Assembly (NCBI GenBank): GCA_047605265.1 | Contig: JASGFY010000002.1 | Coordinates: forward strand, 46,716-110,715 | Length of the DNA stretch: 64,000 bases | DNA from: Solimonas sp047605265 | GTDB lineage: Bacteria; Pseudomonadota; Gammaproteobacteria; Nevskiales; Nevskiaceae | Reading direction: 5' to 3' | Part shown: in pieces, positions 18,658 to 26,228 of the stretch | Numbering within the stretch: position 1 is the stretch's first letter | How the letters are laid out: each line of letters starts with the position of its first letter | Program-made: the position numbers and the translations under genes | Notes under the pieces: model-generated | The model's input: the letters and a program-made list of their open reading frames with translations, nothing else | What the model was told of the DNA's origin: nothing | The model's database searches: none

Positions 18658-19536
18658 ATGAAACGCGTGCTGCTGTTCCTCGCGACGAATCTCGCGGTGG
18701 TCCTCGTCCTCAGCGTCGTCACCTCGCTGCTTGGGGTGAACCGCTGGTTCGCCGCCAACGGCCTGAACTACCAGGCGCTGCTGGTGTTCTGCGCCGTCTT
18801 CGGTTTCGGCGGCGCATTCATCTCGCTGGCGATGTCGAAGACCATCGCCAAGTGGTCGACCGGCGCCGAAGTGCTGAAGGAGCCGCGCAACTCGTCCGAA
18901 ATGTGGCTGCTGCAGACCGTCGAGCGCCAGGCGCGCACCGCCGGCATCGGCATGCCGGAGGTCGCCGTCTACGACGCGCCGGAGCCGAACGCGTTCGCCA
19001 CCGGCATGACGAAGAACAGCGCGCTGGTCGCCGTCTCGACCGGCTTGCTGCGCTCGATGAGCCAGGACGAGGTCGAGGCCGTGCTCGGCCACGAGATCAG
19101 CCACGTCGCCAACGGCGACATGGTCACGCTCACGCTGATCCAGGGCGTGGTCAACACTTTCGTAATGTTCCTCGCGCGCGTCGTCGGCTACGCGATCGAC
19201 CAGGCCGTGTTCCGCCGCGGCTCGGACGAAGACCGCGGCCCCGGTCTCGGCTACATGTTCACGGTGATGATCCTTGAGCTGCTGTTCGGCATCCTCGCCA
19301 GCATGATCGTCGCCTGGTTCTCGCGTCAGCGTGAGTTCCGTGCCGATGCCGGCGGCGCGCATCTCGCCGGCAAGCGCAAGATGATCGCTGCGCTGCAGCG
19401 CCTGAAGGCGGTGCACGAACCGTCGACGCTGCCGGCCAACATGACGGCGATGGGCATCAGCGGCGGCCAGCTCGCCAAGCTGTTCGCCACGCACCCGCCG
19501 CTCGACGTGCGCATCGAGGCGCTGCAGAAGGGTTGA
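18658..19536 (+). CDS. htpX: HtpX, membrane-bound M48 zinc metalloprotease
   Basis: Inner-membrane heat-shock protease of 292 residues that helps FtsH degrade misfolded membrane proteins. Two N-terminal transmembrane helices (residues about 5-25 and 38-58) precede the protease domain. The zinc motif HEISH (His145, Glu146, His149) sits in VLGHEISHVANGDM. Two further hydrophobic segments follow and a third zinc ligand is likely in REFRADAGGAHLAG. It converges on the FimX-like gene with only 12 bp between stops. Confidence 0.95.
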   Translation: MKRVLLFLATNLAVVLVLSVVTSLLGVNRWFAANGLNYQALLVFCAVFGFGGAFISLAMSKTIAKWSTGAEVLKEPRNSSEMWLLQTVERQARTAGIGMPEVAVYDAPEPNAFATGMTKNSALVAVSTGLLRSMSQDEVEAVLGHEISHVANGDMVTLTLIQGVVNTFVMFLARVVGYAIDQAVFRRGSDEDRGPGLGYMFTVMILELLFGILASMIVAWFSRQREFRADAGGAHLAGKRKMIAALQRLKAVHEPSTLPANMTAMGISGGQLAKLFATHPPLDVRIEALQKG

Positions 19537-19548
19537 GCTGAGACTTCT

Positions 19549-21651
19549 TCAGCGCGCGGCGAGTTCGGCCGACAGCAGCACGACCTCGGGTTCCTGCACG
19601 TGGTAGCCCTGGATGAAGTTGACGCCCATCTGCCAGAGGCGGGCCATCACGTTGGCGTCCTCGATGTGGCTGACGATGACTTTCATCTGTCGCTGCTTGG
19701 CCAGATCCATCAGCACCGTCATGCGGCGATGCGTGTCCTTGTCGCTGAAGTTTTTCGTGTATGACGGGTGGAATTTCAGGTACTGCGCCGGAATGTGCTC
19801 GATCATCTGCTGGGAGTTCGAGCCGACGCCGAAATGCTCGATCGCGAACTGCGCGCCGAGCCCGATCAGCGCCTGGCTGAGCAGCTTGGCCTTGCGGATG
19901 TGGTTCTGCAGCACGAGTTCCTGCAGTTCGAACACCATCTCGCCGGGACGCAGCGGACGTGTCTTGAACTGATCCTGCAGCCAGGCAACGAAGGCCTCGC
20001 TGTCCTTCAACGTGTCTTCGGACAGCTTGACGAACAGGCTCGACGCTTCCTGAGCGTTGTCGCGCTTGGCCTGGGTCTTCAGTGTGCGCTGCACGACCCA
20101 GCGGTCGATCGCACACATCTGGGCCGACTTCTCGGCGGCCTGGATGAACTCCGACGCATGCACTTCGCGGCCTTCCTCGTCGATAAGGCGCACCAGCACG
20201 TCGAAGTGCTGACGCGTATCGCCTTCGAGGCTGGCGATCGACTGGTAGGCGAGCTTGAGACGGTTGTCGGCGAGTGCCTTGCGCACCATTTCGCCCTTGC
20301 GCTCGAGTTCGCGTTCCTGCTGCGAATGCTGCGCGGTCGCGCCGAGGTTGACGAACTGGCGGCCGCCCTTGGCCGACAGGCCGCGCGCGCTGCGCGCCAG
20401 CTCGGCGACGATGGCGCCGGTTTGCTCGCCGCTGCCGAACGGGTAGGCAGCGATCGTCAATGACAGCGGCGCTTCGTGGCCGGCGGTGTTGAAAATCTGC
20501 CTGGCGACGTCGCGGGTCAGCGATTCGCCCCATTGCTGGATCGCGCCCGCATCCTTCTGCGTCACCAGCAGGGCGATCTCGTGCGTCGAGAAGCGGAACA
20601 CCTGATCGCCGTCGCCGAGCTTGTCCTTGATCCACTCGAGCAGTTGCACGATGGCCTGCTCGGCGTCGTGCAGGCCCAGCTGATCCTCGAGCGCGGTGTA
20701 GCCGTCGACCGTCATCAGCAGCGCTGCGCGCTGCTGCTTGTGCTGGCCGGCGCCGGCGATCGCCGCGCCGAGATTGTCGAAGAACTGCAGGCGGCCGTTG
20801 GCCGCGTGGGCGACCGCGTTCGGCGTCACCTGCGCGGCTTCGGCGCGGATCAGCATTCCGATCAGCTGTTCGCCGTCGTTCTCGCTGACCGTCAGGCGCG
20901 CATTGATCGCGACACGATGGCCGTCCTTGTGCAGCAGGCAGCAGTCGAGCGTGAGGTTGCCGGTCTTGCCGCGCAGCAGCAGCTTGATCCGCTCCTTGAC
21001 CTTGGGGATGAAGTCGGCGGCCACGAGGTCCATCAGCGGCGTGCCGATCAGGGCGCTGCCATCGTGATGGCCCAGCAGCTGCGCGAACGCCGGATTGACG
21101 TGCGACAGGATGCCTTCCTGGATATGCGCGACCGCGTCATTGGTGCCGCTGAGCAGCTCGTGATGCCGCGACTCGAAGATTTCGAGGCGCTTTTGCGTCG
21201 CGCGCAGTTCGCGCAGATGCTGATGGGCGGCGATTTCGCGCAGCGCGGCCAGTTCGAGATGGCGGAGATGGCGCAGATCGTCGTACGCGACATGGTCGCG
21301 CGCGCCCGCCGCCATCGCCGCGATGGTGTCTTCGGGCGCGAATCGCGGCGTCAGCAGCAAGACCGGCAGGTCAGGCGCGGCGCGCCGACACAGATCGACG
21401 ACGTCGCGCAACGGCGCGTCGGCTCCGTCCGCGCACAGCACCAGGTCCGGCGTGCCGCGGCGCAGCGCTTCCTCGACGTCTTCGAGATCGGCCACCCAGG
21501 CCGCGCGAAGCGGATGGCCGGCGTTGCGCAAATAGCTCTCGACGCGTTTGGCAACGCTTTCGGAATCGCTGATGACCAGCGCGACGTGGGTGCCCGCCTG
21601 ATGGGTGGCAGGCGATGCGGCGGTGATGAGTGACGTGGCTTGTGAAGACAT
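19549..21651 (-). CDS. FimX-like protein: degenerate REC, PAS, degenerate GGDEF and degenerate EAL
   Basis: Cytoplasmic protein of 700 residues with four modules: a receiver-like domain (about 22-145) without a clear phospho-acceptor, a PAS domain (about 155-280), a GGDEF-like domain (about 290-430) and an EAL-like domain (about 445-695). GGDEF is replaced by STHEI. EAL is DVL in FDVLVRL, and the catalytic DDFG motif is EHFGVG, so neither diguanylate cyclase nor phosphodiesterase activity is expected. The order matches Pseudomonas/Xanthomonas FimX, a c-di-GMP receptor that promotes type IV pilus assembly. That role is inferred, as no pilus genes are nearby. Confidence 0.82.
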   Translation of the reverse strand: MSSQATSLITAASPATHQAGTHVALVISDSESVAKRVESYLRNAGHPLRAAWVADLEDVEEALRRGTPDLVLCADGADAPLRDVVDLCRRAAPDLPVLLLTPRFAPEDTIAAMAAGARDHVAYDDLRHLRHLELAALREIAAHQHLRELRATQKRLEIFESRHHELLSGTNDAVAHIQEGILSHVNPAFAQLLGHHDGSALIGTPLMDLVAADFIPKVKERIKLLLRGKTGNLTLDCCLLHKDGHRVAINARLTVSENDGEQLIGMLIRAEAAQVTPNAVAHAANGRLQFFDNLGAAIAGAGQHKQQRAALLMTVDGYTALEDQLGLHDAEQAIVQLLEWIKDKLGDGDQVFRFSTHEIALLVTQKDAGAIQQWGESLTRDVARQIFNTAGHEAPLSLTIAAYPFGSGEQTGAIVAELARSARGLSAKGGRQFVNLGATAQHSQQERELERKGEMVRKALADNRLKLAYQSIASLEGDTRQHFDVLVRLIDEEGREVHASEFIQAAEKSAQMCAIDRWVVQRTLKTQAKRDNAQEASSLFVKLSEDTLKDSEAFVAWLQDQFKTRPLRPGEMVFELQELVLQNHIRKAKLLSQALIGLGAQFAIEHFGVGSNSQQMIEHIPAQYLKFHPSYTKNFSDKDTHRRMTVLMDLAKQRQMKVIVSHIEDANVMARLWQMGVNFIQGYHVQEPEVVLLSAELAAR

Positions 21652-21883
21652 CTACGGGCTCAACGCGCTGGCAGCCATGAACTGAAGTCCCTTATTCGTT
21701 AAGTCCGGACAGGCGCCATACGTAGGGACGGAGCGACAAGCGGCGCCGGCCGGCGCGCGAGCGGCGGATGCCCGGACGGTGGCGCCGATGGGGCCGGGAC
21801 GCGGTGCTCAACCGTGCGCGATTCATCCCTGGTTCCTGCCCGGTCTGGGTCTGCAAGCCGGCGCGCCGCCCAAAGCCCCGGCG

Positions 21884-22930
21884 TCAGGGCTGCGTCGCGG
21901 ATCGCTCCCATGCGAGCCAGGTCTTCGACGGCGCGCCGGCGATTTCCCGGACCAGCTTCGGCAGCAGATAGCCCGGCAGACGCGACGATAGCATGCGCAT
22001 CAGTCGTTGCGCGTGTTCCTCGGCGACGTCGAAATGCGCGGCGCCCTGCACGCGATCGAGCAGATGCAGGTAATACGGCAGCACACCGCACTCGAACAGG
22101 CGTCCGGACAGGGCGGTCAGCGTGTCGGCGTCGTTGTTGACGCCGGCGAGCAGCACGGCTTGATTGAGCAGCGCGATGCCGCGTTCGCGCAAGGGCTGCA
22201 GCGCGGCACGCACCGACTCGTCGAGTTCGCGGGCATGGTTGACATGCAGAACGAAGACGGGCTGCAGCCGGGTGCGGTCGAGCCAGGCGAGCAGGCGCTC
22301 GTCGACGCGCTCCGGCAGCACGACGAGCTGCCGCGTATGGATGCGCAAGCGCTTCAGGTGCGGGATCGCGCCGAGCGCGTCGACGAGCTCGGCGAGCTTG
22401 TCGTCGGACAGCGACAGCGGATCGCCGCCGGACAGGATCACTTCCTCGATGCTGGCGTCGCCGGCGATCTCGGCAAGCGCGCCGGACCAGTGGTCGCGCG
22501 CCGCCAGCTGCTCGGCATACGGAAAGTGGCGGCGGAAGCAGTAGCGGCAGTGCACGGCACAGGCGCCGGTCGCGACCAGCAGCACGCGGCCGTGGTACTT
22601 GTGGATCAAGCCGTCGCTGCGCACGCGGTGCAGATCGCCGACCGCGTCGATCGCGTAGCCGGGCGTCTCGTCGGTCTCGCACGGCTGCGGCCAGACCTGC
22701 AGCAGCAGCGGGTCGTGCGCGTCTCCCTTTTTCATCCGCGCCGCGTAGCCGCGCGGCACGCGCAGCGGAAAGCCGCGCAGCAGCGCCGGCGCCAGATGCG
22801 GTGTCGCGGGGTCGAGCCGGAGGTAGTCCAGCAGTTCGTGCGGCCGGTTGAAAGCCTGGCGCAACTCGTGCTGCCAAGCCGGCGCGCGCAGGCCCGCAGG
22901 CTGGTTGTTTTGAGGGGGTGACGGTATCAT
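21884..22930 (-). CDS. epmB: EpmB, EF-P lysine 2,3-aminomutase
   Basis: Radical SAM enzyme of 348 residues that converts alpha-lysine to (R)-beta-lysine, which EpmA ligates to elongation factor P. The cluster motif CX3CX2C is Cys124, Cys128, Cys131 in CAVHCRYCFRR. A C-terminal lysine in PKLVREIAGAPSK fits the PLP-binding site. At about 340 residues it is the short EpmB type, lacking the C-terminal extension of clostridial KamA. It is divergent from efp and epmA, giving a compact module for EF-P modification. The hydroxylase EpmC is not seen here. Confidence 0.94.
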   Translation of the reverse strand: MIPSPPQNNQPAGLRAPAWQHELRQAFNRPHELLDYLRLDPATPHLAPALLRGFPLRVPRGYAARMKKGDAHDPLLLQVWPQPCETDETPGYAIDAVGDLHRVRSDGLIHKYHGRVLLVATGACAVHCRYCFRRHFPYAEQLAARDHWSGALAEIAGDASIEEVILSGGDPLSLSDDKLAELVDALGAIPHLKRLRIHTRQLVVLPERVDERLLAWLDRTRLQPVFVLHVNHARELDESVRAALQPLRERGIALLNQAVLLAGVNNDADTLTALSGRLFECGVLPYYLHLLDRVQGAAHFDVAEEHAQRLMRMLSSRLPGYLLPKLVREIAGAPSKTWLAWERSATQP

Positions 22931-23048
22931 CCGCGGATTCTATGCCGTCCTTGGCGCAGCCGCCTTTCATGCCGTCCCCGGCACCGTCGCGGCGCTCTAT
23001 GGCCGCGACTTTCAACACAAGCCAATAACACCAGTCAGTAGCAAAATC

Positions 23049-23618
23049 ATGGCGACCGTCAGCACCAACGAAATGAAGGCCGGTACCAAAGTCCTGATCG
23101 ACGGCGAGCCGTATTCGGTCGTCGACAACGAGTACCGCAAGCCGGGCAAGGGCCAGGCGACGAATACGATCAAGATCCGCAACCTGAAGACCGGCCGCGT
23201 GCTCGAGAAGACGCTGAAGTCCGGCGACAGCTGGGAGGCGGCCGACGTCGAAGACATGGACATGCAGTACCTGTACAACGATGGCGAGTTCTGGACGTTC
23301 ATGGATCCGAAGACTTTCGAGCAGATCCAGGCCGGCAAGGCGGCGATGGCCGAAGCCGCGCAGTGGCTGAAGGGAGAGGAAACCGTCCGCGTCACGCTGT
23401 GGAACGAAGTGCCGCTCGTCGTCTACGCGCCGAACACCGTCGAGCTGACGATCGTCGAGACCGATCCGGGCCTGCGCGGCGACACCGCCACCGGCGGCAC
23501 CAAGCCGGCCAAGCTCGAGACCGGCGCCGTGGTCAAGGTGCCGCTGTTCATCGGCGAGGGCGAGAAGATCAAGGTCGATACGCGCACCGGCGAATACCTG
23601 AGCCGCGTCGGCAAGTGA
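23049..23618 (+). CDS. efp: Elongation factor P
   Basis: Translation factor (189 residues) that rescues ribosomes stalled at polyproline stretches. Three beta-barrel domains are present. The modification site is Lys34 in the loop YRKPGKGQATN, the residue beta-lysylated by EpmA in gammaproteobacteria. The flanking epmB and epmA genes indicate this lysylated type rather than the rhamnosylated Arg32 type. The start is ATG 23049. It is followed 22 bp later by epmA, with a short repeat in the gap. Confidence 0.97.
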   Translation: MATVSTNEMKAGTKVLIDGEPYSVVDNEYRKPGKGQATNTIKIRNLKTGRVLEKTLKSGDSWEAADVEDMDMQYLYNDGEFWTFMDPKTFEQIQAGKAAMAEAAQWLKGEETVRVTLWNEVPLVVYAPNTVELTIVETDPGLRGDTATGGTKPAKLETGAVVKVPLFIGEGEKIKVDTRTGEYLSRVGK

Positions 23619-23623
23619 TGGCT

Positions 23624-23647
23624 TCGTGATGGAGTGATTCGTGATTC
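23624..23647 (+). repeat. TCGTGAT heptamer repeats covering the epmA start
   Basis: Two copies of TCGTGAT (23624-23630, 23639-23645) with a related GAGTGAT between them. The GTG start codon of epmA is inside the second copy. The complementary motif occurs inside epmA at 23827-23854. Confidence 0.6.
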
Positions 23648-24636
23648 ATGAAGCGGCGGACTGGCGTCCGTCGGCGAGCATCGAAACCCTGAAAGCGCGG
23701 GCGCAGCTGCTGGCTGCGATCCGCGCTTTCTTTTTGGAGCGCGAAGTTCTCGAGGTTCAGACCCCGGTACTCTCGCGCCACGCGACGGTCGACCGGCACA
23801 TCGAAAGCTTCGTCGTTTCCTCGCCGAATCACGCATCACGCATCACGAATCACGGTTTTCTGCAGACTTCCCCCGAGTTCGCCATGAAGCGCCTGCTCGC
23901 CGCCGGCAGCGGGCCGATCTGGCAGATCGCGCCGGTGTTCCGCCACGAGGAGCAGGGCCGGCATCACAACCCCGAGTTCACGATGCTCGAATGGTATCGG
24001 CCGGGCTTCGATCATCACCGCTTGATGAACGAGGTCGAGGCGCTGCTGCGTCACTGCGGCGCGCCGGACTTCGGATGGAGGCGCTATACGTATCGCGAAG
24101 CGTTCGAGACCTTCGCCGGCTTCGATCCGTTCGCGCTCGATGCGCAGACACTGCGTGTGCGCCTGCGTGAACGCGAGATTGCCGAGCCCGAAGGCCTGGC
24201 CGCACACGAGATCGCCAACCGCGATCTCTGGCTGGATCTGTGGATGTCGCACGTCGTCGGTCCGCGGCTCGGCTGCGACGCGCCGGCCTTCCTCTACGAC
24301 TTCCCGGCGTCGCAGGCGGCGCTGGCGCGCGTGCGCGAGGGCGATCCGCCGGTCGCCGAGCGTTTCGAGCTGTTCTGGCGCGGTCTCGAACTCGCCAACG
24401 GCTTCCACGAGCTGAGCGATGCCGCCGAGCAGCGGCGCCGTTTCGAGTCCGACCAGCAGTGGCGCCGCGACAACGGCCGCGCCGCGCCGCCGTACGACTT
24501 GTTCCTGATCGCCGCGCTGCAGGCCGGCCTGCCTGACTGCGCCGGCGTCGCGCTCGGCATCGACCGCCTCCTGCTTCTGCTCGGTGGCCGCGAGCGCCTC
24601 GATGAGGTGATCGCCTTCGCCGCCGATCGCGCCTGA
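23641..24636 (+). CDS. epmA: EpmA, EF-P--(R)-beta-lysine ligase
   Basis: Class II lysyl-tRNA-synthetase paralogue (331 residues) without an anticodon-binding domain; it adenylates beta-lysine and transfers it to EF-P. Motif 2 is seen in FRHEEQGRHHNPEFTMLEWY and motif 3 in GVALGIDRLLLLL. The GTG start at 23641 gives an N-terminus (HEAADWRPSASI) that aligns with known EpmA. Residues about 60-72 (SPNHASRITNHGF) are encoded by a heptamer repeat and occupy the variable loop just before LQTSPEFAMKRLL. Confidence 0.94.
   Translation: MIHEAADWRPSASIETLKARAQLLAAIRAFFLEREVLEVQTPVLSRHATVDRHIESFVVSSPNHASRITNHGFLQTSPEFAMKRLLAAGSGPIWQIAPVFRHEEQGRHHNPEFTMLEWYRPGFDHHRLMNEVEALLRHCGAPDFGWRRYTYREAFETFAGFDPFALDAQTLRVRLREREIAEPEGLAAHEIANRDLWLDLWMSHVVGPRLGCDAPAFLYDFPASQAALARVREGDPPVAERFELFWRGLELANGFHELSDAAEQRRRFESDQQWRRDNGRAAPPYDLFLIAALQAGLPDCAGVALGIDRLLLLLGGRERLDEVIAFAADRA
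23827..23854 (+). repeat. Four tandem heptamers inside epmA (consensus MATCACG)
   Basis: AATCACG, CATCACG, CATCACG, AATCACG run without gaps through the coding sequence in an open frame. This is the reverse complement of the CGTGATK repeat at the gene's start. Such degenerate GATT-type heptamers are known as intergenic repeats in some gammaproteobacteria; here a block has entered a coding loop. Confidence 0.75.
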
Positions 24637-24645
24637 GCTTGCGCC

Positions 24646-25437
24646 TCAATGCGCATGCACGTGGGCAATGTCCCAGGCGTAGCGTGCGATGAGGATCGTC
24701 ACGATGACAATGAACAGCGCGCGCACGAAGCCGCTGCCGCGGCGCATCGCCATGCGCGCGCCGAGGAGGCTGCCGGCGACATTGAACACGGCCATCGGCA
24801 CGGCGAGCTCGTAGCGTACGTCACCGTGCGTGATGAAGTAGGCGAGCGCGGCGAGATTGGTGGCGACGTTGACGAACTTGGCCGACGCCGAGGCTTTGAT
24901 GAAGCTGAAGCCGAACAGGCCGACGAACGCGAAGATCAGGAACGAGCCGGTGCCGGGGCCGAGGAAGCCGTCGTAGAAGCCGATCACCGCTCCGGTGAAG
25001 AGCCCGAACCAGAACGTATGCGTGCGGCTCAGGCGCGGTGCGTGCAGCGCGCCCAAGTCCTTCTTCCACAGCGTGTAGACGAGCACGACGACCAGCAGCG
25101 CCAGCATCAGCGGCCGGAACCAGTCGGTCGGAATGTGCGCGGCGGCGCTCGCGCCGAGGAAGCCGCACAGTAAAGCTGCGGCGATCGTCGGCAGCGTGGC
25201 CCGCCATTCGATCGCCACGCGCCGCGAATATTGCAGCGCGGCCGCCGTCGTGCCCCAGACGCTGACGAACTTGTTGGTGCCGAGCAACGTCACCGGCTCC
25301 ATCTGCGGCAACATGACGAAGAGTGCGGGCACCTGGATGAGCCCGCCTCCGCCGACCACCGAATCGACGAAGCCGGCGACGAACGCGAAGCCGCACAGCG
25401 CGGCCAGCAGGAGCAGGAAGCCCGGGTCGAGTGCCAT
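24646..25437 (-). CDS. TSUP (TauE/SafE, YfcA-like) membrane transporter
   Basis: Integral membrane protein of 263 residues in the same superfamily as the gene at 2543-3340 but of the YfcA type. The two glycine-rich signatures are FVDSVVGGGGLIQVPAL near the N-terminus and GFYDGFLGPGTGSFLIFAF in the middle. About eight hydrophobic segments are visible. Members export small anions, often sulfur-containing; the substrate is unknown. Its C-terminus converges on epmA (9 bp between stops). It is the downstream member of a minus-strand run with MmcQ and a 110-residue protein. Confidence 0.85.
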   Translation of the reverse strand: MALDPGFLLLLAALCGFAFVAGFVDSVVGGGGLIQVPALFVMLPQMEPVTLLGTNKFVSVWGTTAAALQYSRRVAIEWRATLPTIAAALLCGFLGASAAAHIPTDWFRPLMLALLVVVLVYTLWKKDLGALHAPRLSRTHTFWFGLFTGAVIGFYDGFLGPGTGSFLIFAFVGLFGFSFIKASASAKFVNVATNLAALAYFITHGDVRYELAVPMAVFNVAGSLLGARMAMRRGSGFVRALFIVIVTILIARYAWDIAHVHAH

Positions 25438-25447
25438 GCGACCTGCA

Positions 25448-25810
25448 TCAGGCCGACGGCAGGCCCAGTTCGCGCTGGCGCTTCTTCGACAGCTTCGCCG
25501 CGATCAGTTCATAGGCGCGGCGCAGGCTGGCGGCGTACCAGTCCTTCGGATATCGGCGCGGCTCATGGACGGTCACCCACTTGGCGCGCGCCAGATAGGC
25601 CGCGGCCCGGATGCCCGGCTGCTCGGTCAGCGCGAGGAACAGATCGTCGTCGGCCTTGAAGTGAATCCAGCCGGCGTTCGGCCAGCCGGGCAGGTTGAGC
25701 ATCGCAAACATTTTGCCGTCGACCGAGGCGACCAGATGGCTTTCCCATTTGACGTCGAGCGTCACGCCCGGCCATGCCGCGACGAGCTTGCGGAACGGGG
25801 CCTCGGTCAT
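25448..25810 (-). CDS. MmcQ/YjbR family protein
   Basis: Protein of 120 residues with the MmcQ/YjbR fold. The conserved pattern is visible as W-x-SHLVASVDGKMFAMLNL, the WIHFKADDDLFLALTEQPGI block, and a terminal W-VTVHEPRRYPKDWYAASLRRAYELIA helix pair. This fold resembles double-wing DNA-binding proteins, but no defined role is established. The start is ATG 25810. A longer open frame extends upstream over the neighbouring gene in another frame and is not coding. Confidence 0.85.
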   Translation of the reverse strand: MTEAPFRKLVAAWPGVTLDVKWESHLVASVDGKMFAMLNLPGWPNAGWIHFKADDDLFLALTEQPGIRAAAYLARAKWVTVHEPRRYPKDWYAASLRRAYELIAAKLSKKRQRELGLPSA

Positions 25811-25836
25811 GACGGTGCGGACGCGGCGTTCGCGGC

Positions 25837-26169
25837 TCAGAGCAGTGAGGCGATCGTCGACGGAATCTTGAAGCGCTTGCCGGCGAGCAACTGGTTCAGC
25901 AGCAGCGTGATCCACTCGCGCGACGTCGAGAAGCTGCGCAGCTTCAGATAAACGTCTTCGTCTTCGCGCTCGATCTCGTAGCGGTCGATCGACGCGCTGG
26001 CCGGCTCTTTCTCGCCGCGCAGCAGGACGCGGAACGACAGACGGTTTTCCTTGGTATCGACCTGGCAGTCGAGCACTTCGCCGTATTCCTTGTAGCGATC
26101 GTTGACATACGCGCGCAGCGCAACGGCGATCGCGCCTTCCTTCATCGATTTGCCCAGTTTTCCGAGCAT
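25837..26169 (-). CDS. Conserved hypothetical protein, 110 residues
   Basis: Soluble protein starting MLGKLGKSMKEGAIAVALRAYVNDRYKEYGEVLDC with alternating strands and charged loops (SIDRYEIEREDEDVYLKLRSFS) and a hydrophobic C-terminal helix (EWITLLLNQLLAGKRFKIP). The pattern suggests a small alpha/beta domain. I do not recognise a characterised family. It has ATG 26169 and lies between phoH and the MmcQ gene on the same strand. Confidence 0.75.
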   Translation of the reverse strand: MLGKLGKSMKEGAIAVALRAYVNDRYKEYGEVLDCQVDTKENRLSFRVLLRGEKEPASASIDRYEIEREDEDVYLKLRSFSTSREWITLLLNQLLAGKRFKIPSTIASLL

Positions 26170-26228
26170 GCAGCAATCTCCGATTGATTTTTTCCCTCTC
26201 CCCTGTGGACGGGGAAGAGGAATGGAGT

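Noticed and set aside
23827..23854. Possible CRISPR-like or satellite array
   Set aside because: Seven-base contiguous units without spacers, in frame within a conserved enzyme; simple short repeats instead. No CRISPR array was seen anywhere in the window.
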